Source: Rhizomicrobium sp.
Lineage (GTDB): Bacteria; Pseudomonadota; Alphaproteobacteria; Micropepsales; Micropepsaceae
Direction: 5' to 3'
Length of the DNA: 64,000 bases
Assembly: GCA_037200045.1 (NCBI GenBank)
Contig: JBBCHM010000002.1
Location: forward strand, 124,001-188,000
Shown: positions 7,954 through 18,571 of the stretch, one piece after another
How positions within the stretch are numbered: position 1 is the stretch's first letter
Layout of the letters: the number at the start of each line of letters is the position of its first letter
Made by a program: the position numbers and the translations under genes
Notes under the pieces: generated by a model
Told to the model about the DNA's origin: nothing
Database searches by the model: none
The model's input: the letters and a program-made list of their open reading frames with translations, nothing else

Positions 7954-9588
7954 CTATATGGCCAATCGCTTGGGGCGGCGGATGTTGAGCCACATCACCA
8001 CAACCAGCCGCGTCACCATCACCGCGGTGAAGAACGAGGTGAGAATGCCGACGCCGAGCGTCACGGCGAAGCCGCGGACCGGTCCCGAACCGAGCTGGAA
8101 CAGGATCAGGGCGGCGATCAGATGGGTCGAATTGGCGTCGATGATGGTCGCCATGGCGCGGCGGAAGCCCTGGTCGATCGAGGCCAGCATGCTGCGCCCG
8201 TTGCGCTGTTCTTCCTTTATGCGCTCGAAGATCAGCACATTGGCATCGACCGCCATGCCCATGGTCAGCACGATGCCGGCGATGCCGGGCAGCGTCAGCG
8301 TGGCGCCGAACAGCGTCAGCGCCGCCAGGAGCAGGACGATGTTCAGCGTCAGGGCGATGTCGGCGAACAGGCCGAACAGGCCGTAGCGCGCGATCATGAA
8401 CAGGGCCACCAAAGCGAGCCCGGCGAGCGCCGAATAGCGGCCCGCCTTGATCTGGTCGGCGCCGAGGCCCGGACCCACGGTGCGCCGCTCGATCACCTTC
8501 AGGGGCGCCGGCAGCGCGCCGGCCCGCAGCAGGGTGGCGAGATCGTTGGCGCTCTCCACCGTGAACGAGCCCGAGATCTGGCCCGAACCGGTCAGGATCG
8601 GTTCGTTGATCGACGGCGCGGTGATGATCTGCTTGTCGAGCACCACGGCGAAGCGCTGCGTGCCGCCCGGATAGGCCTTGGTCACGTCGCCGAACTGCTT
8701 GGCGCCGACGCTGTCGAAGCGGAATTCGACCACCGGCTCGCCGCCGCGCGGATCGAAGCCCTGCCGTGCATCGACCAGGCGGTCGCCGGCGACCACGATG
8801 CGCTTCTCGACCACGATGGGCGGGCCCAGCGGCAGGCCGTTCTTGCCCTTGGCCATCGGCAGGATGTCGTCGCCGATCGGCGCCACGCCGCGCTGGGCGG
8901 CGCCGCTGCCTTCCGCCGCCTCGTCGACGAGCTGGAAGCTCATCTTCGCGGTCGTGCCCAGCATGTCGATCAGCCGCTGCGGATCGCTGAGGCCCGGCAC
9001 CTCGACGACGATGCGGTCGTCGCCCTGCCGCTCGATGGTGGGCTCGCGCGTGCCCATCTGGTCGATGCGTTTGCGCACGACCTCGATCGACTGGCCGAGA
9101 ATGTCCTGCCGCGTCTGCTCCTTGTAGGCGTCGGTCATCTTGAGCCGGAACAGCCCCTGACCGTTGTCGTTGAAGTCATAGGCCTTGGCGCCGACCGCCA
9201 GCACGCCGCCGCCGACCGCGGGGTTGAGCGCCTGGACCAGCGTGCGCGCTTCGTCGCGCCGCGCCGGATCGGTGATCTGCACCGCGATCGAATCGGCGCC
9301 CGGCTCCAGGAATTTATAGCCGATCGCCGGATGCGCCTTGCGCAAAGCGCGGCGGATATCGCTCGTCAGCGACTCCAGCTTGTCCTTGCTGACCTGGTCG
9401 AATTCCACCTCCAGGAGCAGATGCGATCCGCCCTGCAGGTCGAGGCCGAGCGATACCGTCCGCGTCGGAAGCCAGGCGGGAAATTTCGCGAGCACCGACG
9501 CCGGCAGCGCATTGGGCAGCGCGATCAGCGCGCCGCCCAGAAGGATCGCCAGGACGACGATGCGGACCCAGTTGGAGACCTGCAGCAT
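7954..9588 (-). CDS. secD: Protein translocase subunit SecD
   Basis: SecD uses the proton-motive force to help SecYEG release translocated proteins at the periplasmic face. The 544-residue protein has an N-terminal transmembrane helix, the conserved SLGLDLQGGSHLLLEV, a large periplasmic region, and five C-terminal transmembrane helices with the family motif MGMAVDANVLIFERIKEE. Length is normal for a stand-alone SecD. yajC lies six bases upstream in the same operon. The expected downstream secF is absent here, so SecF must be encoded elsewhere or be missing. Confidence 0.95.
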   Translation of the reverse strand: MLQVSNWVRIVVLAILLGGALIALPNALPASVLAKFPAWLPTRTVSLGLDLQGGSHLLLEVEFDQVSKDKLESLTSDIRRALRKAHPAIGYKFLEPGADSIAVQITDPARRDEARTLVQALNPAVGGGVLAVGAKAYDFNDNGQGLFRLKMTDAYKEQTRQDILGQSIEVVRKRIDQMGTREPTIERQGDDRIVVEVPGLSDPQRLIDMLGTTAKMSFQLVDEAAEGSGAAQRGVAPIGDDILPMAKGKNGLPLGPPIVVEKRIVVAGDRLVDARQGFDPRGGEPVVEFRFDSVGAKQFGDVTKAYPGGTQRFAVVLDKQIITAPSINEPILTGSGQISGSFTVESANDLATLLRAGALPAPLKVIERRTVGPGLGADQIKAGRYSALAGLALVALFMIARYGLFGLFADIALTLNIVLLLAALTLFGATLTLPGIAGIVLTMGMAVDANVLIFERIKEEQRNGRSMLASIDQGFRRAMATIIDANSTHLIAALILFQLGSGPVRGFAVTLGVGILTSFFTAVMVTRLVVVMWLNIRRPKRLAI

Positions 9589-9594
9589 GGCCGC

Positions 9595-9903
9595 TCAACT
9601 CTTGTCCGACTTGGTGTCGACCGGCTGGGTCTTGGCCCGCACCTCGGACAGGGTCGTCTTGACCACCTTGACCTGCACGTTGTCCGCGATCTCGACGGTG
9701 ATCTCGGGGTCTTCCTTCACCGGCGCCTTGGCGACGCGCCCGACGATGCCGGCCGCCGTCACCACCGTGTCGCCGCGGCGCAGATTGTCGATCGCCTGGC
9801 GGTGCTGCTTGGCCTGCTGCTGTTGCGGACGCATGACCAGAAAATAGAAAATCAGCCCCATCGGGATGAGCATGACGAGCGGATTGGCCAGAAGGTCTTG
9901 CAT
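9595..9903 (-). CDS. yajC: Preprotein translocase subunit YajC
   Basis: YajC is a small single-span accessory of the SecDF complex. The 102-residue protein has one N-terminal helix (LVMLIPMGLIFYFLVM), then the family signature RPQQQQAKQHRQAIDNLRRGDTVVTAAGIVG and a soluble C-terminal tail rich in charged residues. It is the first gene of the yajC-secD unit and is divergent from the DUF815 ATPase gene. Confidence 0.95.
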   Translation of the reverse strand: MQDLLANPLVMLIPMGLIFYFLVMRPQQQQAKQHRQAIDNLRRGDTVVTAAGIVGRVAKAPVKEDPEITVEIADNVQVKVVKTTLSEVRAKTQPVDTKSDKS

Positions 9904-10006
9904 CTTGTGTCCGGATGGCTAATGCGACGCGAAGGCGCGGCTTATCGGGCGGGAATATAGCTACGCTTCCCTCCTTTGCAACCATGGGAAAACAAGGATT
10001 TAGCCG

Positions 10007-10888
10007 ATGGCGAAGCCTCCGAAAACCGGCGCCGACAAGGCCGAAACGGCGCTCCTGAAGCGGATCGCCGGGGCGCTCGAGCGCCTGTCTCCGGCGGCGC
10101 TTCCCGCCAGGGCGCCGGCCGACGGCGACGCCTTCGTGTGGGAGCCGGCGCATGGCGGGCTGATCGCGGTGCCGAAGATATCGGCCGTGCCGCTGTCGCT
10201 GCTCAAGGGCATCGAGGCGTCGCGCGACACGCTCTTGGAGAACACGCGCCGCTTCGCCCGCGGCCTGCCGGCGAACAACGCGCTGCTCTGGGGCGCGCGC
10301 GGCATGGGCAAGAGCTCGCTGGTGAAGGCCGCGCATGCCGAGGTCAATCGCGGCGTCAAGGGCAAGGCGCGCCTGGTGCTGGTCGAGATCCATCGCGAGG
10401 AGATCGCCAGCCTGCCGCAATTGCTGCGCATCCTGCGCGGCGACGCGCGGCGCTTCCTGCTCTATTGCGACGACCTATCGTTCGATCACGACGACACCAG
10501 CTACAAATCGCTGAAGGCGGCGCTGGAAGGCGGCCTCGAGGGCCGGCCGGAGAACGTGCTGTTCTACGCGACGTCGAACCGGCGCCATCTGATGCCGCGC
10601 GAGATGATGGACAACGAGCGCTCCACCGCGATCAATCCGTCCGAGGCGGTCGAGGAGAAGGTCTCGCTGTCGGACCGCTTCGGCCTGTGGCTCGGCTTCC
10701 ACAATTGCGGCCAGGACGAATATCTCGCGATGATCGACGCCTACACCGCGCATTTCGGGCTGAGCGTGGAGAAGAACGAGCTTTACGCCAAGGCGCTCGC
10801 CTGGGCGGCGGGGCGCGGCGGCCGCTCGGGCCGCGTCGCCTGGCAGTTCATCCAGGACCTGAGCGGCGCGCTCGGGAAGACGCTTTAG
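10007..10888 (+). CDS. DUF815 family AAA ATPase
   Basis: This 293-residue P-loop ATPase has its Walker A motif GARGMGKSS at residues 96-104 and a Walker B-like RFLLYCDDLSF near residue 148. The sequences TSNRRHLMPREM and VSLSDRFGLWLGF are characteristic of the DUF815 family. The biochemical role of this family is not established; it resembles a AAA+ module without a fused partner domain. It is divergent from yajC and convergent with the LytM gene (four-base overlap), a neighbourhood common in alphaproteobacteria. Confidence 0.88.
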   Translation: MAKPPKTGADKAETALLKRIAGALERLSPAALPARAPADGDAFVWEPAHGGLIAVPKISAVPLSLLKGIEASRDTLLENTRRFARGLPANNALLWGARGMGKSSLVKAAHAEVNRGVKGKARLVLVEIHREEIASLPQLLRILRGDARRFLLYCDDLSFDHDDTSYKSLKAALEGGLEGRPENVLFYATSNRRHLMPREMMDNERSTAINPSEAVEEKVSLSDRFGLWLGFHNCGQDEYLAMIDAYTAHFGLSVEKNELYAKALAWAAGRGGRSGRVAWQFIQDLSGALGKTL

Positions 10889-11610
10889 CTCGCCGTCCGC
10901 GCGCTCGCCAGCAGCGTGTGCGGGTTCACCGGCGCGACGCCCTTGCGGATCTCGAAGTGGAGCTGCGGGCTCGTCACGTCGCCGGTCTGGCCGGCATAGC
11001 CGATGATCTGGCCCTTCTGCACATAGTCGCCGCGATTGACCACGATGCGGTCGGCATGGGCGTAGGCCGTGACATAGCCGTCGTCGTGCTTGATGAGAAC
11101 CAGGTTGCCATAGCCGCGCAATTCGTTGCCGGCATAGCTGATCTGGCCGGCGGCGGCGGCATGGATCGGCGTGCCGGACGGCACCGCGATATTGATCCCG
11201 TCATTGCGCTCGCCGCTGACCGTCGTGCCGTATTCGGCGACGACCGGGCCGCTGAGCGGCCAGGAGAAGGCGAGCCCGCCCTGTATGGGCGTGTAGTTCG
11301 CCGGTTGGATCGGCGCCGGCGGCGTCGTGCTGGCGTACCAGGCCGGCGTCGTCGTCGGCTTGGCGCGCGGCACCGGGCAATCGAGCGAGGCGGTCTGGAC
11401 CGGGCGCGGGCGCGGCGCGCGATGCGGCGCGCGCGGCGCATTCTCGGCGATGTTCGGACGCGGCGTCGGATGCGGCACGTGTTCGCCCTGCGGATACCAG
11501 TCGAGCGCCGTTTTCGGCGTGTCGGCGACGCAGCCGGACAGCGCGATGGAGGACAGCAGGGCGAAAGCGGCGGCCGCGGCCAGGCGCTGCAACGAAGATT
11601 TCCGATTCAT
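10885..11610 (-). CDS. LytM/M23-domain lipoprotein, probably catalytically inactive (NlpD-like)
   Basis: The 241-residue protein has a signal sequence with lipobox (LSGC, Cys26), a Pro-rich linker and a C-terminal M23 domain (about residues 115-235). The zinc ligands of active M23 peptidases are replaced: the HxxxD region reads RNDGINIAVPSG and the HxH motif reads PQLHFEIRKG. Such degenerate LytM proteins (EnvC, NlpD) activate cell-wall amidases during division. No LysM domain is recognisable, unlike classical NlpD. It is last in the tat-serS-surE-pcm gene string, a usual place for nlpD-like genes. Confidence 0.82.
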   Translation of the reverse strand: MNRKSSLQRLAAAAAFALLSSIALSGCVADTPKTALDWYPQGEHVPHPTPRPNIAENAPRAPHRAPRPRPVQTASLDCPVPRAKPTTTPAWYASTTPPAPIQPANYTPIQGGLAFSWPLSGPVVAEYGTTVSGERNDGINIAVPSGTPIHAAAAGQISYAGNELRGYGNLVLIKHDDGYVTAYAHADRIVVNRGDYVQKGQIIGYAGQTGDVTSPQLHFEIRKGVAPVNPHTLLASARTAS

Positions 11611-11625
11611 CTCACGTCTCGCTTC

Positions 11626-12285
11626 TTAGGGCAGTCCCGAGAGCATCGGGACGAAGACAACGGGGATCAGGACTTCTTCCGTCACACCTGTCTCGTTTCG
11701 GATCATCTTCGTTAATCGTTGAGAAAAGCTTTCCAAGCAATCCGGGTTTTCCGATTGCGGGGCATTACCTACGGGCGCCACGAGGATGCCGCCGATTTTT
11801 AACTGTTCGATAAGGATTGGCGGCACGGCCTGGACCGCGCAGGACAACAAGATACGGTCGAACGGCGCCTGCTGGGCCCAGCCCTGGTAGCCGTCGCCCA
11901 GCCTGGTGGCGATGTTGTGCAGCTTCAGCGCCTTGAACCGCGCCTGCGCCTGTTCGAGCAGAAGCTTGTGCCGCTCGACCGTGTAGACGCGGCGGCACAG
12001 CGGGCTGAGCACCGCGGCCTGGTAGCCGGAGCCGGTGCCGATCTCCAGCACGCGCATGTCGGGCTTCACGTCGAGCTGCTGGGTCATATAGGCGACGACA
12101 TAGGGCTGGCTGATCGTCTGGCCGCAGGCGATGGGCAGCGCGGTGTTGTTGTAGGCCGCGTATTCGAGCGGCTTGTCGACGAACAGATCGCGCGGCGTGC
12201 GCTCGATCGCGTCGAGCACACGCAGGTCCGAGATGCCCTGGCGGCGAAGCTCCATGATGAGCTGGATCTGGCGCGGATCGGTCAT
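11626..12285 (-). CDS. pcm: Protein-L-isoaspartate O-methyltransferase
   Basis: Pcm methylates L-isoaspartyl residues with S-adenosylmethionine, starting repair of aged proteins. The 219-residue protein has the SAM-binding motif VLEIGTGSGYQAAVL (about residues 79-93), upstream GQTISQPYVVAYMTQ, and the post-motif LGDGYQGW. Length is normal. It lies directly downstream of surE, the classic surE-pcm arrangement, with about 16 bases between them, and upstream of the LytM lipoprotein. Confidence 0.94.
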   Translation of the reverse strand: MTDPRQIQLIMELRRQGISDLRVLDAIERTPRDLFVDKPLEYAAYNNTALPIACGQTISQPYVVAYMTQQLDVKPDMRVLEIGTGSGYQAAVLSPLCRRVYTVERHKLLLEQAQARFKALKLHNIATRLGDGYQGWAQQAPFDRILLSCAVQAVPPILIEQLKIGGILVAPVGNAPQSENPDCLESFSQRLTKMIRNETGVTEEVLIPVVFVPMLSGLP

Positions 12286-12301
12286 GGCATCGCCTCGGCT
12301 G

Positions 12302-13078
12302 CTATGCCAGCGGGAGCTTGCCCAGCTTCTGTTTCATTTTCTCCAGCACCGCGAACTCGGTGAGGTTCAGATGCAGCGGCGTCACCGCGATGCGCCGGTT
12401 GTAGATCGCGTGCAGATCGGTGCCCTCCGGCGGGTTGGAGCGCACCCGCTTGAAGCCGATCCAGAAATAGGGATTGCCCCGCGCGTCGATGCGCCGGTCC
12501 AGCGCCGCGGTCTGCAAATCGCGCTTGCCCTGGGCGCAGATGTCGATGCCCTGCACGTCGGCGGGCGCCGTGTCGGGGAAGTTGATATTCATCAGCACAT
12601 CGTCCGGCCAGCCGAGCTCGACCAGCTTGCGGATGAGGGGCGGGCCCTGGACCTCGCCGCAATCCCAGCGCACCTCGGTGCCTTCGACCAGGCCGTAGGA
12701 CTGGCTCATCGCGATCGAGGGAATGCCGAGCGCGCAGCCCTCCATCGCCCCCGCGATGGTGCCCGAATAGGTGACGTCGTCGGCCATGTTGGAGCCGCGA
12801 TTGACGCCGGAAAGGATGAGGTCGGGCGCCTTGTCCTTCATCACATGGGCACAGGCCATCAGGACGCAATCGGTCGGCGTGCCGGTGACGGCGAAGCGCC
12901 GCTTCTCGATCTCGCGCAGGCGCAGCGGCATGGTGAGCGTCAGCGAATGCGAGGCGCCGGACTGCTCGGTCTCGGGCGCGACCACCCAGACGTCTTCGGA
13001 AAGGGCGCGGGCGATGTTCTCGGCCGCGACGAGGCCCGGCGCATGGATGCCGTCGTCATTGGTGACCAGGATACGCAT
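12302..13078 (-). CDS. surE: 5'/3'-nucleotidase SurE
   Basis: SurE removes phosphate from nucleoside monophosphates and may act in stationary-phase survival. The 258-residue protein begins MRILVTNDDGIHAPG, where the two Asp residues bind the metal. It continues with APETEQSGASHSLT and the motif SGVNRGSNMADDVTYSGTIAGAMEG, all typical of the family. The ATG at 13078 puts the conserved strand at the N-terminus; one three codons upstream is also possible. The gene sits between the GGCT-like gene and pcm on the minus strand. Confidence 0.95.
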   Translation of the reverse strand: MRILVTNDDGIHAPGLVAAENIARALSEDVWVVAPETEQSGASHSLTLTMPLRLREIEKRRFAVTGTPTDCVLMACAHVMKDKAPDLILSGVNRGSNMADDVTYSGTIAGAMEGCALGIPSIAMSQSYGLVEGTEVRWDCGEVQGPPLIRKLVELGWPDDVLMNINFPDTAPADVQGIDICAQGKRDLQTAALDRRIDARGNPYFWIGFKRVRSNPPEGTDLHAIYNRRIAVTPLHLNLTEFAVLEKMKQKLGKLPLA

Positions 13079-13093
13079 GGATGACAACTTTCC

Positions 13094-14943
<1,850 letters not shown>

Positions 14944-14958
14944 TCAAAGCGGCACGCC

Positions 14959-15267
14959 CTACCCCTCCTCGTCGCCTTCCTGGCGGTCCCAGTCGGTGGC
15001 TTTGGTGCCGTCGAATTCGGGGAGGAGCGCGATCAGGGCAAGGAATAACGCAATCACCACCGCCGCCTTCAGCGCTTCCCCGGTGCCGTCGGGCCGGGAA
15101 TTGCGTTTCGCCAGAAGCACCTGCGGCGAAGGCGTCCAGCCGACCGGCATCGCGCCGGGCGTGCCGCAGCGGATCGTGTCGCCGATCCGGTCCTGGCAGG
15201 TCGGCGCCGCCCGGGCCATGGGCGCGAACGCCAGCAAGGCGGCAAAGACAAGGATCGGCAAGCGCAT
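14959..15267 (-). CDS. Small exported or membrane protein of unknown function
   Basis: The 102-residue protein begins MRLPILVFAALLAFAPMARA, a clear signal peptide with an AxA cleavage site. It then has a Cys pair (TCQDRIGDTIRCGTP), a second hydrophobic helix (ALKAAVVIALFLALIALLP, about residues 65-85) and an acidic tail. It lies between tatC and serS on the same strand, so it is probably expressed with them. I know no function. A start four codons upstream is possible. Confidence 0.65.
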   Translation of the reverse strand: MRLPILVFAALLAFAPMARAAPTCQDRIGDTIRCGTPGAMPVGWTPSPQVLLAKRNSRPDGTGEALKAAVVIALFLALIALLPEFDGTKATDWDRQEGDEEG

Positions 15268-15322
15268 GGCGCGGGTCACCGGTGGCTACCGTACTATAAC
15301 GAACGCCGCGGCGATTTGGACC

Positions 15323-16132
15323 CTAGGTGCCGGCGGCCGCCGCCGCGTCTTTCTTGTTCCGGTCGCGCTCGATCAGCCAGACGATCAGCACCGAAACCTC
15401 GTACAGCGCCACCAGCGGCACCAACAGGCTCACCATCGAGAACACGTCGGGCGGCGTGAGGATCGCGGCCACCGCCGTCATGCCGACGATGGCGTAGCGG
15501 CGCATCGCGCGGAGCTGCTTCGATGTGATCATCCCGACGCGGCCGAGCAGCGCCAGCAGCACCGGAAGCTGGAAGCACAGGCCGAAGGCGATGATCAGCG
15601 TCATCACGAAATCGAGATATTCGCTCACCCGCGCCTGGAGCTGGATGCCCAGCGTCTGCGCCGAGCCCTGGGTGTCGAAGCTGACGAAGAAGCGGATGGC
15701 ATTCGGCAGCATGATGTAGAAAACGAAGCAAAAGCCCAGCGCGAACATGAACGGCGTCGCCAGCAGGAACGGCAGGAAGGCGTTGCGCTCGTGCTTGTAG
15801 AGGCCGGGGGCGACGAACAGCCAGAGCTGCGCCGCGATGATCGGAAAGGCGAGGCAGAGCCCGCCGAAGGCGCCGAGCTTGGCATAGGTGAAGAAGGTCT
15901 CGGCGAGGCCGGTGGCGATCAGATGGTGGCCTTGCCCCAGGGGCAGCGCCGCCGACAGCGGCTGGGTCAGGAAACCGTAGATCGGCTTGGCGAGGAAGAA
16001 GCAGAGGCAGAAGCAGACGAAGAAGGCGAGGATCGAATAGATCAGCCGCCGCCGCAGCTCGACCAAATGATCCATCAACGGCGCCTTGGTCGCCTCGATG
16101 GCCGCTTCGTCGTCGTCGGTCGGCTTGTTCAT
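15323..16132 (-). CDS. tatC: Sec-independent protein translocase subunit TatC
   Basis: TatC is the receptor subunit that binds twin-arginine signal peptides. The 269-residue protein has six transmembrane helices, the N-terminal signature MDHLVELRRRLIYS and the conserved periplasmic/cytoplasmic loop Phe/Glu residues. Its ATG overlaps the tatB stop (ATGA). With tatA and tatB it forms a complete tatABC operon on the minus strand that leads into the small exported protein and serS. Confidence 0.96.
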   Translation of the reverse strand: MNKPTDDDEAAIEATKAPLMDHLVELRRRLIYSILAFFVCFCLCFFLAKPIYGFLTQPLSAALPLGQGHHLIATGLAETFFTYAKLGAFGGLCLAFPIIAAQLWLFVAPGLYKHERNAFLPFLLATPFMFALGFCFVFYIMLPNAIRFFVSFDTQGSAQTLGIQLQARVSEYLDFVMTLIIAFGLCFQLPVLLALLGRVGMITSKQLRAMRRYAIVGMTAVAAILTPPDVFSMVSLLVPLVALYEVSVLIVWLIERDRNKKDAAAAAGT

Positions 16133-16581
16133 GGCGCGGGCGGGTGCAGACCGTCGGCGGCGATCGGGGCGGCGGGCTCGGCGACGACAACCTCCTCGGC
16201 ATGCGGGTCGGGCATGGAAGGGATTTCCGATTCGCCGCTTCGCGGCGCGGGCGCGCTTTCGATCTCGACCGGCTCGGCCTCGATCGAAGGCTTGGGCGCC
16301 GGGTCACGCATGTCGTCGGGCAGGATCGAGCGGTTCAGGTCGCGCTCGACATCGGCCAGCGGCCGCTCATGGCGCAGATTCTCGATCTCCTTGCGCAGCT
16401 CGTCGAGCTCGGATTGCCGGGCCATGTCGTCGAAGCTCTTGCGGAACTCGTCGGCCATCTTGCGGGCCTTGCCCATCCATTGGCCGACGATGCGCATCAG
16501 GCGCGGCAAATCCTTCGGCCCCACCACGACGAGCGCCACGATCAGCAGGATGAGGATATGGCTCCAGCTCAGGTCGAGCAT
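16129..16581 (-). CDS. tatB: Sec-independent protein translocase subunit TatB
   Basis: The 150-residue protein has an N-terminal transmembrane helix (SHILILLIVALVVVGPKDLPRLMR) with the characteristic Gly-Pro hinge, an amphipathic helix, and a long acidic Pro/Ala-rich tail. TatB forms the substrate-binding complex with TatC. It lies three bases downstream of tatA and overlaps tatC by four bases, so the operon is translationally coupled. Confidence 0.94.
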   Translation of the reverse strand: MLDLSWSHILILLIVALVVVGPKDLPRLMRIVGQWMGKARKMADEFRKSFDDMARQSELDELRKEIENLRHERPLADVERDLNRSILPDDMRDPAPKPSIEAEPVEIESAPAPRSGESEIPSMPDPHAEEVVVAEPAAPIAADGLHPPAP

Positions 16582-16584
16582 GGC

Positions 16585-16809
16585 TTAGTGGCCGACGGTC
16601 GTCTGGTCCTTGTTCGGCGTTGCGGCGGGCGGCGGGGTGGGCGTGCCGGGGATCGTCTTGGCGTCCTCCGGATCGTTCAGGCCCTGGCGGAAGCTCTTGA
16701 TGCCCTTGGCGACGTCGCCCATCAGGTCGGAGATCTTGCCGCGCCCGCCGAACAGCAGCAGGGCCACCGCCGCGAACAGCAAGAGATGCCAAATGCTGAG
16801 GCCACCCAT
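16585..16809 (-). CDS. tatA: Sec-independent protein translocase subunit TatA
   Basis: The 74-residue protein has one N-terminal helix ([18 protein letters not shown]) followed by the amphipathic helix [20 protein letters not shown], the typical pore-forming TatA layout. The ATG at 16809 is chosen over one 17 codons upstream because GAAGGAGAG stands at the right distance before it and TatA proteins start like this. It is the first gene of the tatABC operon. Confidence 0.94.
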   Translation of the reverse strand: MGGLSIWHLLLFAAVALLLFGGRGKISDLMGDVAKGIKSFRQGLNDPEDAKTIPGTPTPPPAATPNKDQTTVGH

Positions 16810-16950
16810 GAAACTCTCCTTCTCCCCCGTTGAACGGGTCGGGCCACCGGGCCCGGTCACTGCGCCCCTTTAAGACCTTTCGGGGGCCCGGGTGCAAGCT
16901 ACAGCAGAGTATACCCTCGTGGTCATTGAGACTATTCCGGCCGGTCAGTT

Positions 16951-17011
16951 TCACGCGGAGGCGCGGAGCCGCGGAGTTCTGCACCTCCGCGTTCTCCGCG
17001 GCTCCGCGTGA
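16951..17011. repeat. Palindromic repeat, family A copy 1
   Basis: An imperfect inverted repeat of about 60 bp begins TCACGCGGAGGCGCGGAG and ends CTCCGCGGCTCCGCGTGA, with a short TTCTGCAC centre. A second copy with the same arms lies at 52862-52927. It sits in the intergenic space between tatA and the end of ppx. It is a dispersed REP-like element and may act as a bidirectional terminator or mRNA-end stabiliser; that role is inferred. Confidence 0.75.
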
Positions 17012-17041
17012 GACCCGCTGGCGCGCGCGGCGCGCCGCCAT

Positions 17042-18571
17042 TTACCCGATCAAAATCTCGCCCTTGCGGCCCAGCGCCGCCGCCAGCGCGCCGAGGCGCT
17101 TTTGCACCGGCTCGCCGGCGATCGCCTCGTGGCGGCGCGGCAGGTCGAGCACGATCTTGGCCGGCGTCATCCGAAGGCGATAAAGCGGCAGCACCCCCGC
17201 CGACGAGGCCGACAACGCGAAACCGAGGCGGCAGGCCAGGCCGATGACCAAAGCGCGCGCCTCGTCGTCGCGGTCGAGCAACTCGGCATTGGCGATGTCG
17301 CGCGGGAAATCCTCGTCGCCGGAATAGCGGTGGAACACGCCGGACGCGATCATCGCGCGGGTGCGGTGGCTGGCGCCGGCGAAGGGCGCGGTCAGCACCT
17401 GGTTGAAGCCGCCCAGGGCGCGGTCGTCGGGATGGCGCCGCCAGGCGATGTCGGAGAACAGGCACACGGCGTGGCGCACGCGGCGCAATTCGGCGGTCTC
17501 GTCGACGAACAGCGGCGCCATCCAGGCGAACATCTCGGCGGCATGGCCGGCCTCGCGCGCCAGCCTGCCGTTGGCGCCGTCGGCGAATTCGAGCAAGGGA
17601 TCGAGCGCGCGCTCCTCCGGCGACAACCGGGCATAGAGCAGGCCCTCGCGCAGGCCATAGGCCGACACGACCACCGATTTCAGATCGCAGGCGAGCAGCA
17701 GCCGCTCCAGCACGATGGCGCCATAGGGCAGCGATTCGGCGCGGCGCTTGGAGACGACCTTCATCCGCTCGACCGATTTGCGCGACAGATTGGCGAGCAC
17801 TTCGCACAGGCGCAGCGCCCGGCGGCGCGGGATCTCGTATTCCTGCAGGACATGGAGCGGATAGGCGTTCTCCTCCATGTCGACGCGGGCGAAGCTGCGC
17901 CAGATGCCGCCGACGGCGTAGAGCGCGCGGTCCTTCAGCCCGATCAGATGCAGCCTCTCCAGCCCCTCGTCGACCAGCTTGCGCGCCTTGTCGGCGTCGC
18001 CGCGCGCCGCGTCCATCAGGCGCAGCGGCCCGACCGGCAGCGTGAAGGCGTCGCCGGTGCGGCCCTGGCGCACGCTCACCATGTCGAGGCTGCCGCCGCC
18101 CAGATCGGCGACCAGCCCGTCGGCCTGCGGAATGCCGGCGACGACGCCTTCGGCGGCGAGGCGGGCTTCCTCCTCGCCCGAGAGCACGCGCACCGGCGCG
18201 CCCCAGGCCGCTTCGGCGCGGCGCACGAAATCGGCGCCGTTGGAGGCATCGCGCGCCGCGGCGGTGGCGACCGCCTCACGCACCGTGACGTTCAATCCGT
18301 CGGCCAGCATCTTGAAGCGGGCCAGCGCCTCCAGCGCCATGGCGCAGCCTTCGGCATGCAGGCGGCCGGTGGTGACCATATCGCGGCCGATGGCGCAGAT
18401 CGATTTTTCGTTGTGCAGCGTCGATGCCGCGCGGGTCTCCGATTCGTAGACGACGAGGCGCACCGAGTTCGAACCGATATCGACCACGGCGACGGGCCCG
18501 CGCGGACGCGGGCGCGCACGCGCGCCGAGCGGGGCGCGAACCTCCGCGGACGGGGCCTGGGTGCCGGTCAT
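17042..18571 (-). CDS. ppx: Exopolyphosphatase / Ppx-GppA family phosphatase
   Basis: This 509-residue ASKHA-fold phosphatase releases phosphate from polyphosphate or converts pppGpp to ppGpp. Motifs include VAVVDIGSNSVRLVVYE (phosphate 1), EEEARLAAEGV, and ADLGGGSLDMVSV (phosphate 2). An HD-like C-terminal half (about residues 320-500) is typical of the long form. The ATG at 18571 overlaps the ppk stop by one base (TGATG), so ppk and ppx are co-translated. A much longer frame continues upstream but is only the shadow of ppk. Confidence 0.92.
   Translation of the reverse strand: MTGTQAPSAEVRAPLGARARPRPRGPVAVVDIGSNSVRLVVYESETRAASTLHNEKSICAIGRDMVTTGRLHAEGCAMALEALARFKMLADGLNVTVREAVATAAARDASNGADFVRRAEAAWGAPVRVLSGEEEARLAAEGVVAGIPQADGLVADLGGGSLDMVSVRQGRTGDAFTLPVGPLRLMDAARGDADKARKLVDEGLERLHLIGLKDRALYAVGGIWRSFARVDMEENAYPLHVLQEYEIPRRRALRLCEVLANLSRKSVERMKVVSKRRAESLPYGAIVLERLLLACDLKSVVVSAYGLREGLLYARLSPEERALDPLLEFADGANGRLAREAGHAAEMFAWMAPLFVDETAELRRVRHAVCLFSDIAWRRHPDDRALGGFNQVLTAPFAGASHRTRAMIASGVFHRYSGDEDFPRDIANAELLDRDDEARALVIGLACRLGFALSASSAGVLPLYRLRMTPAKIVLDLPRRHEAIAGEPVQKRLGALAAALGRKGEILIG

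Noticed and set aside
7903-9960. Plus-strand frame of 685 codons opposite secD and yajC
   Set aside because: It is rich in Arg, His, Asp and Gln with no motif, and lies antisense to well-recognised genes; long antisense frames are expected in GC-rich DNA.
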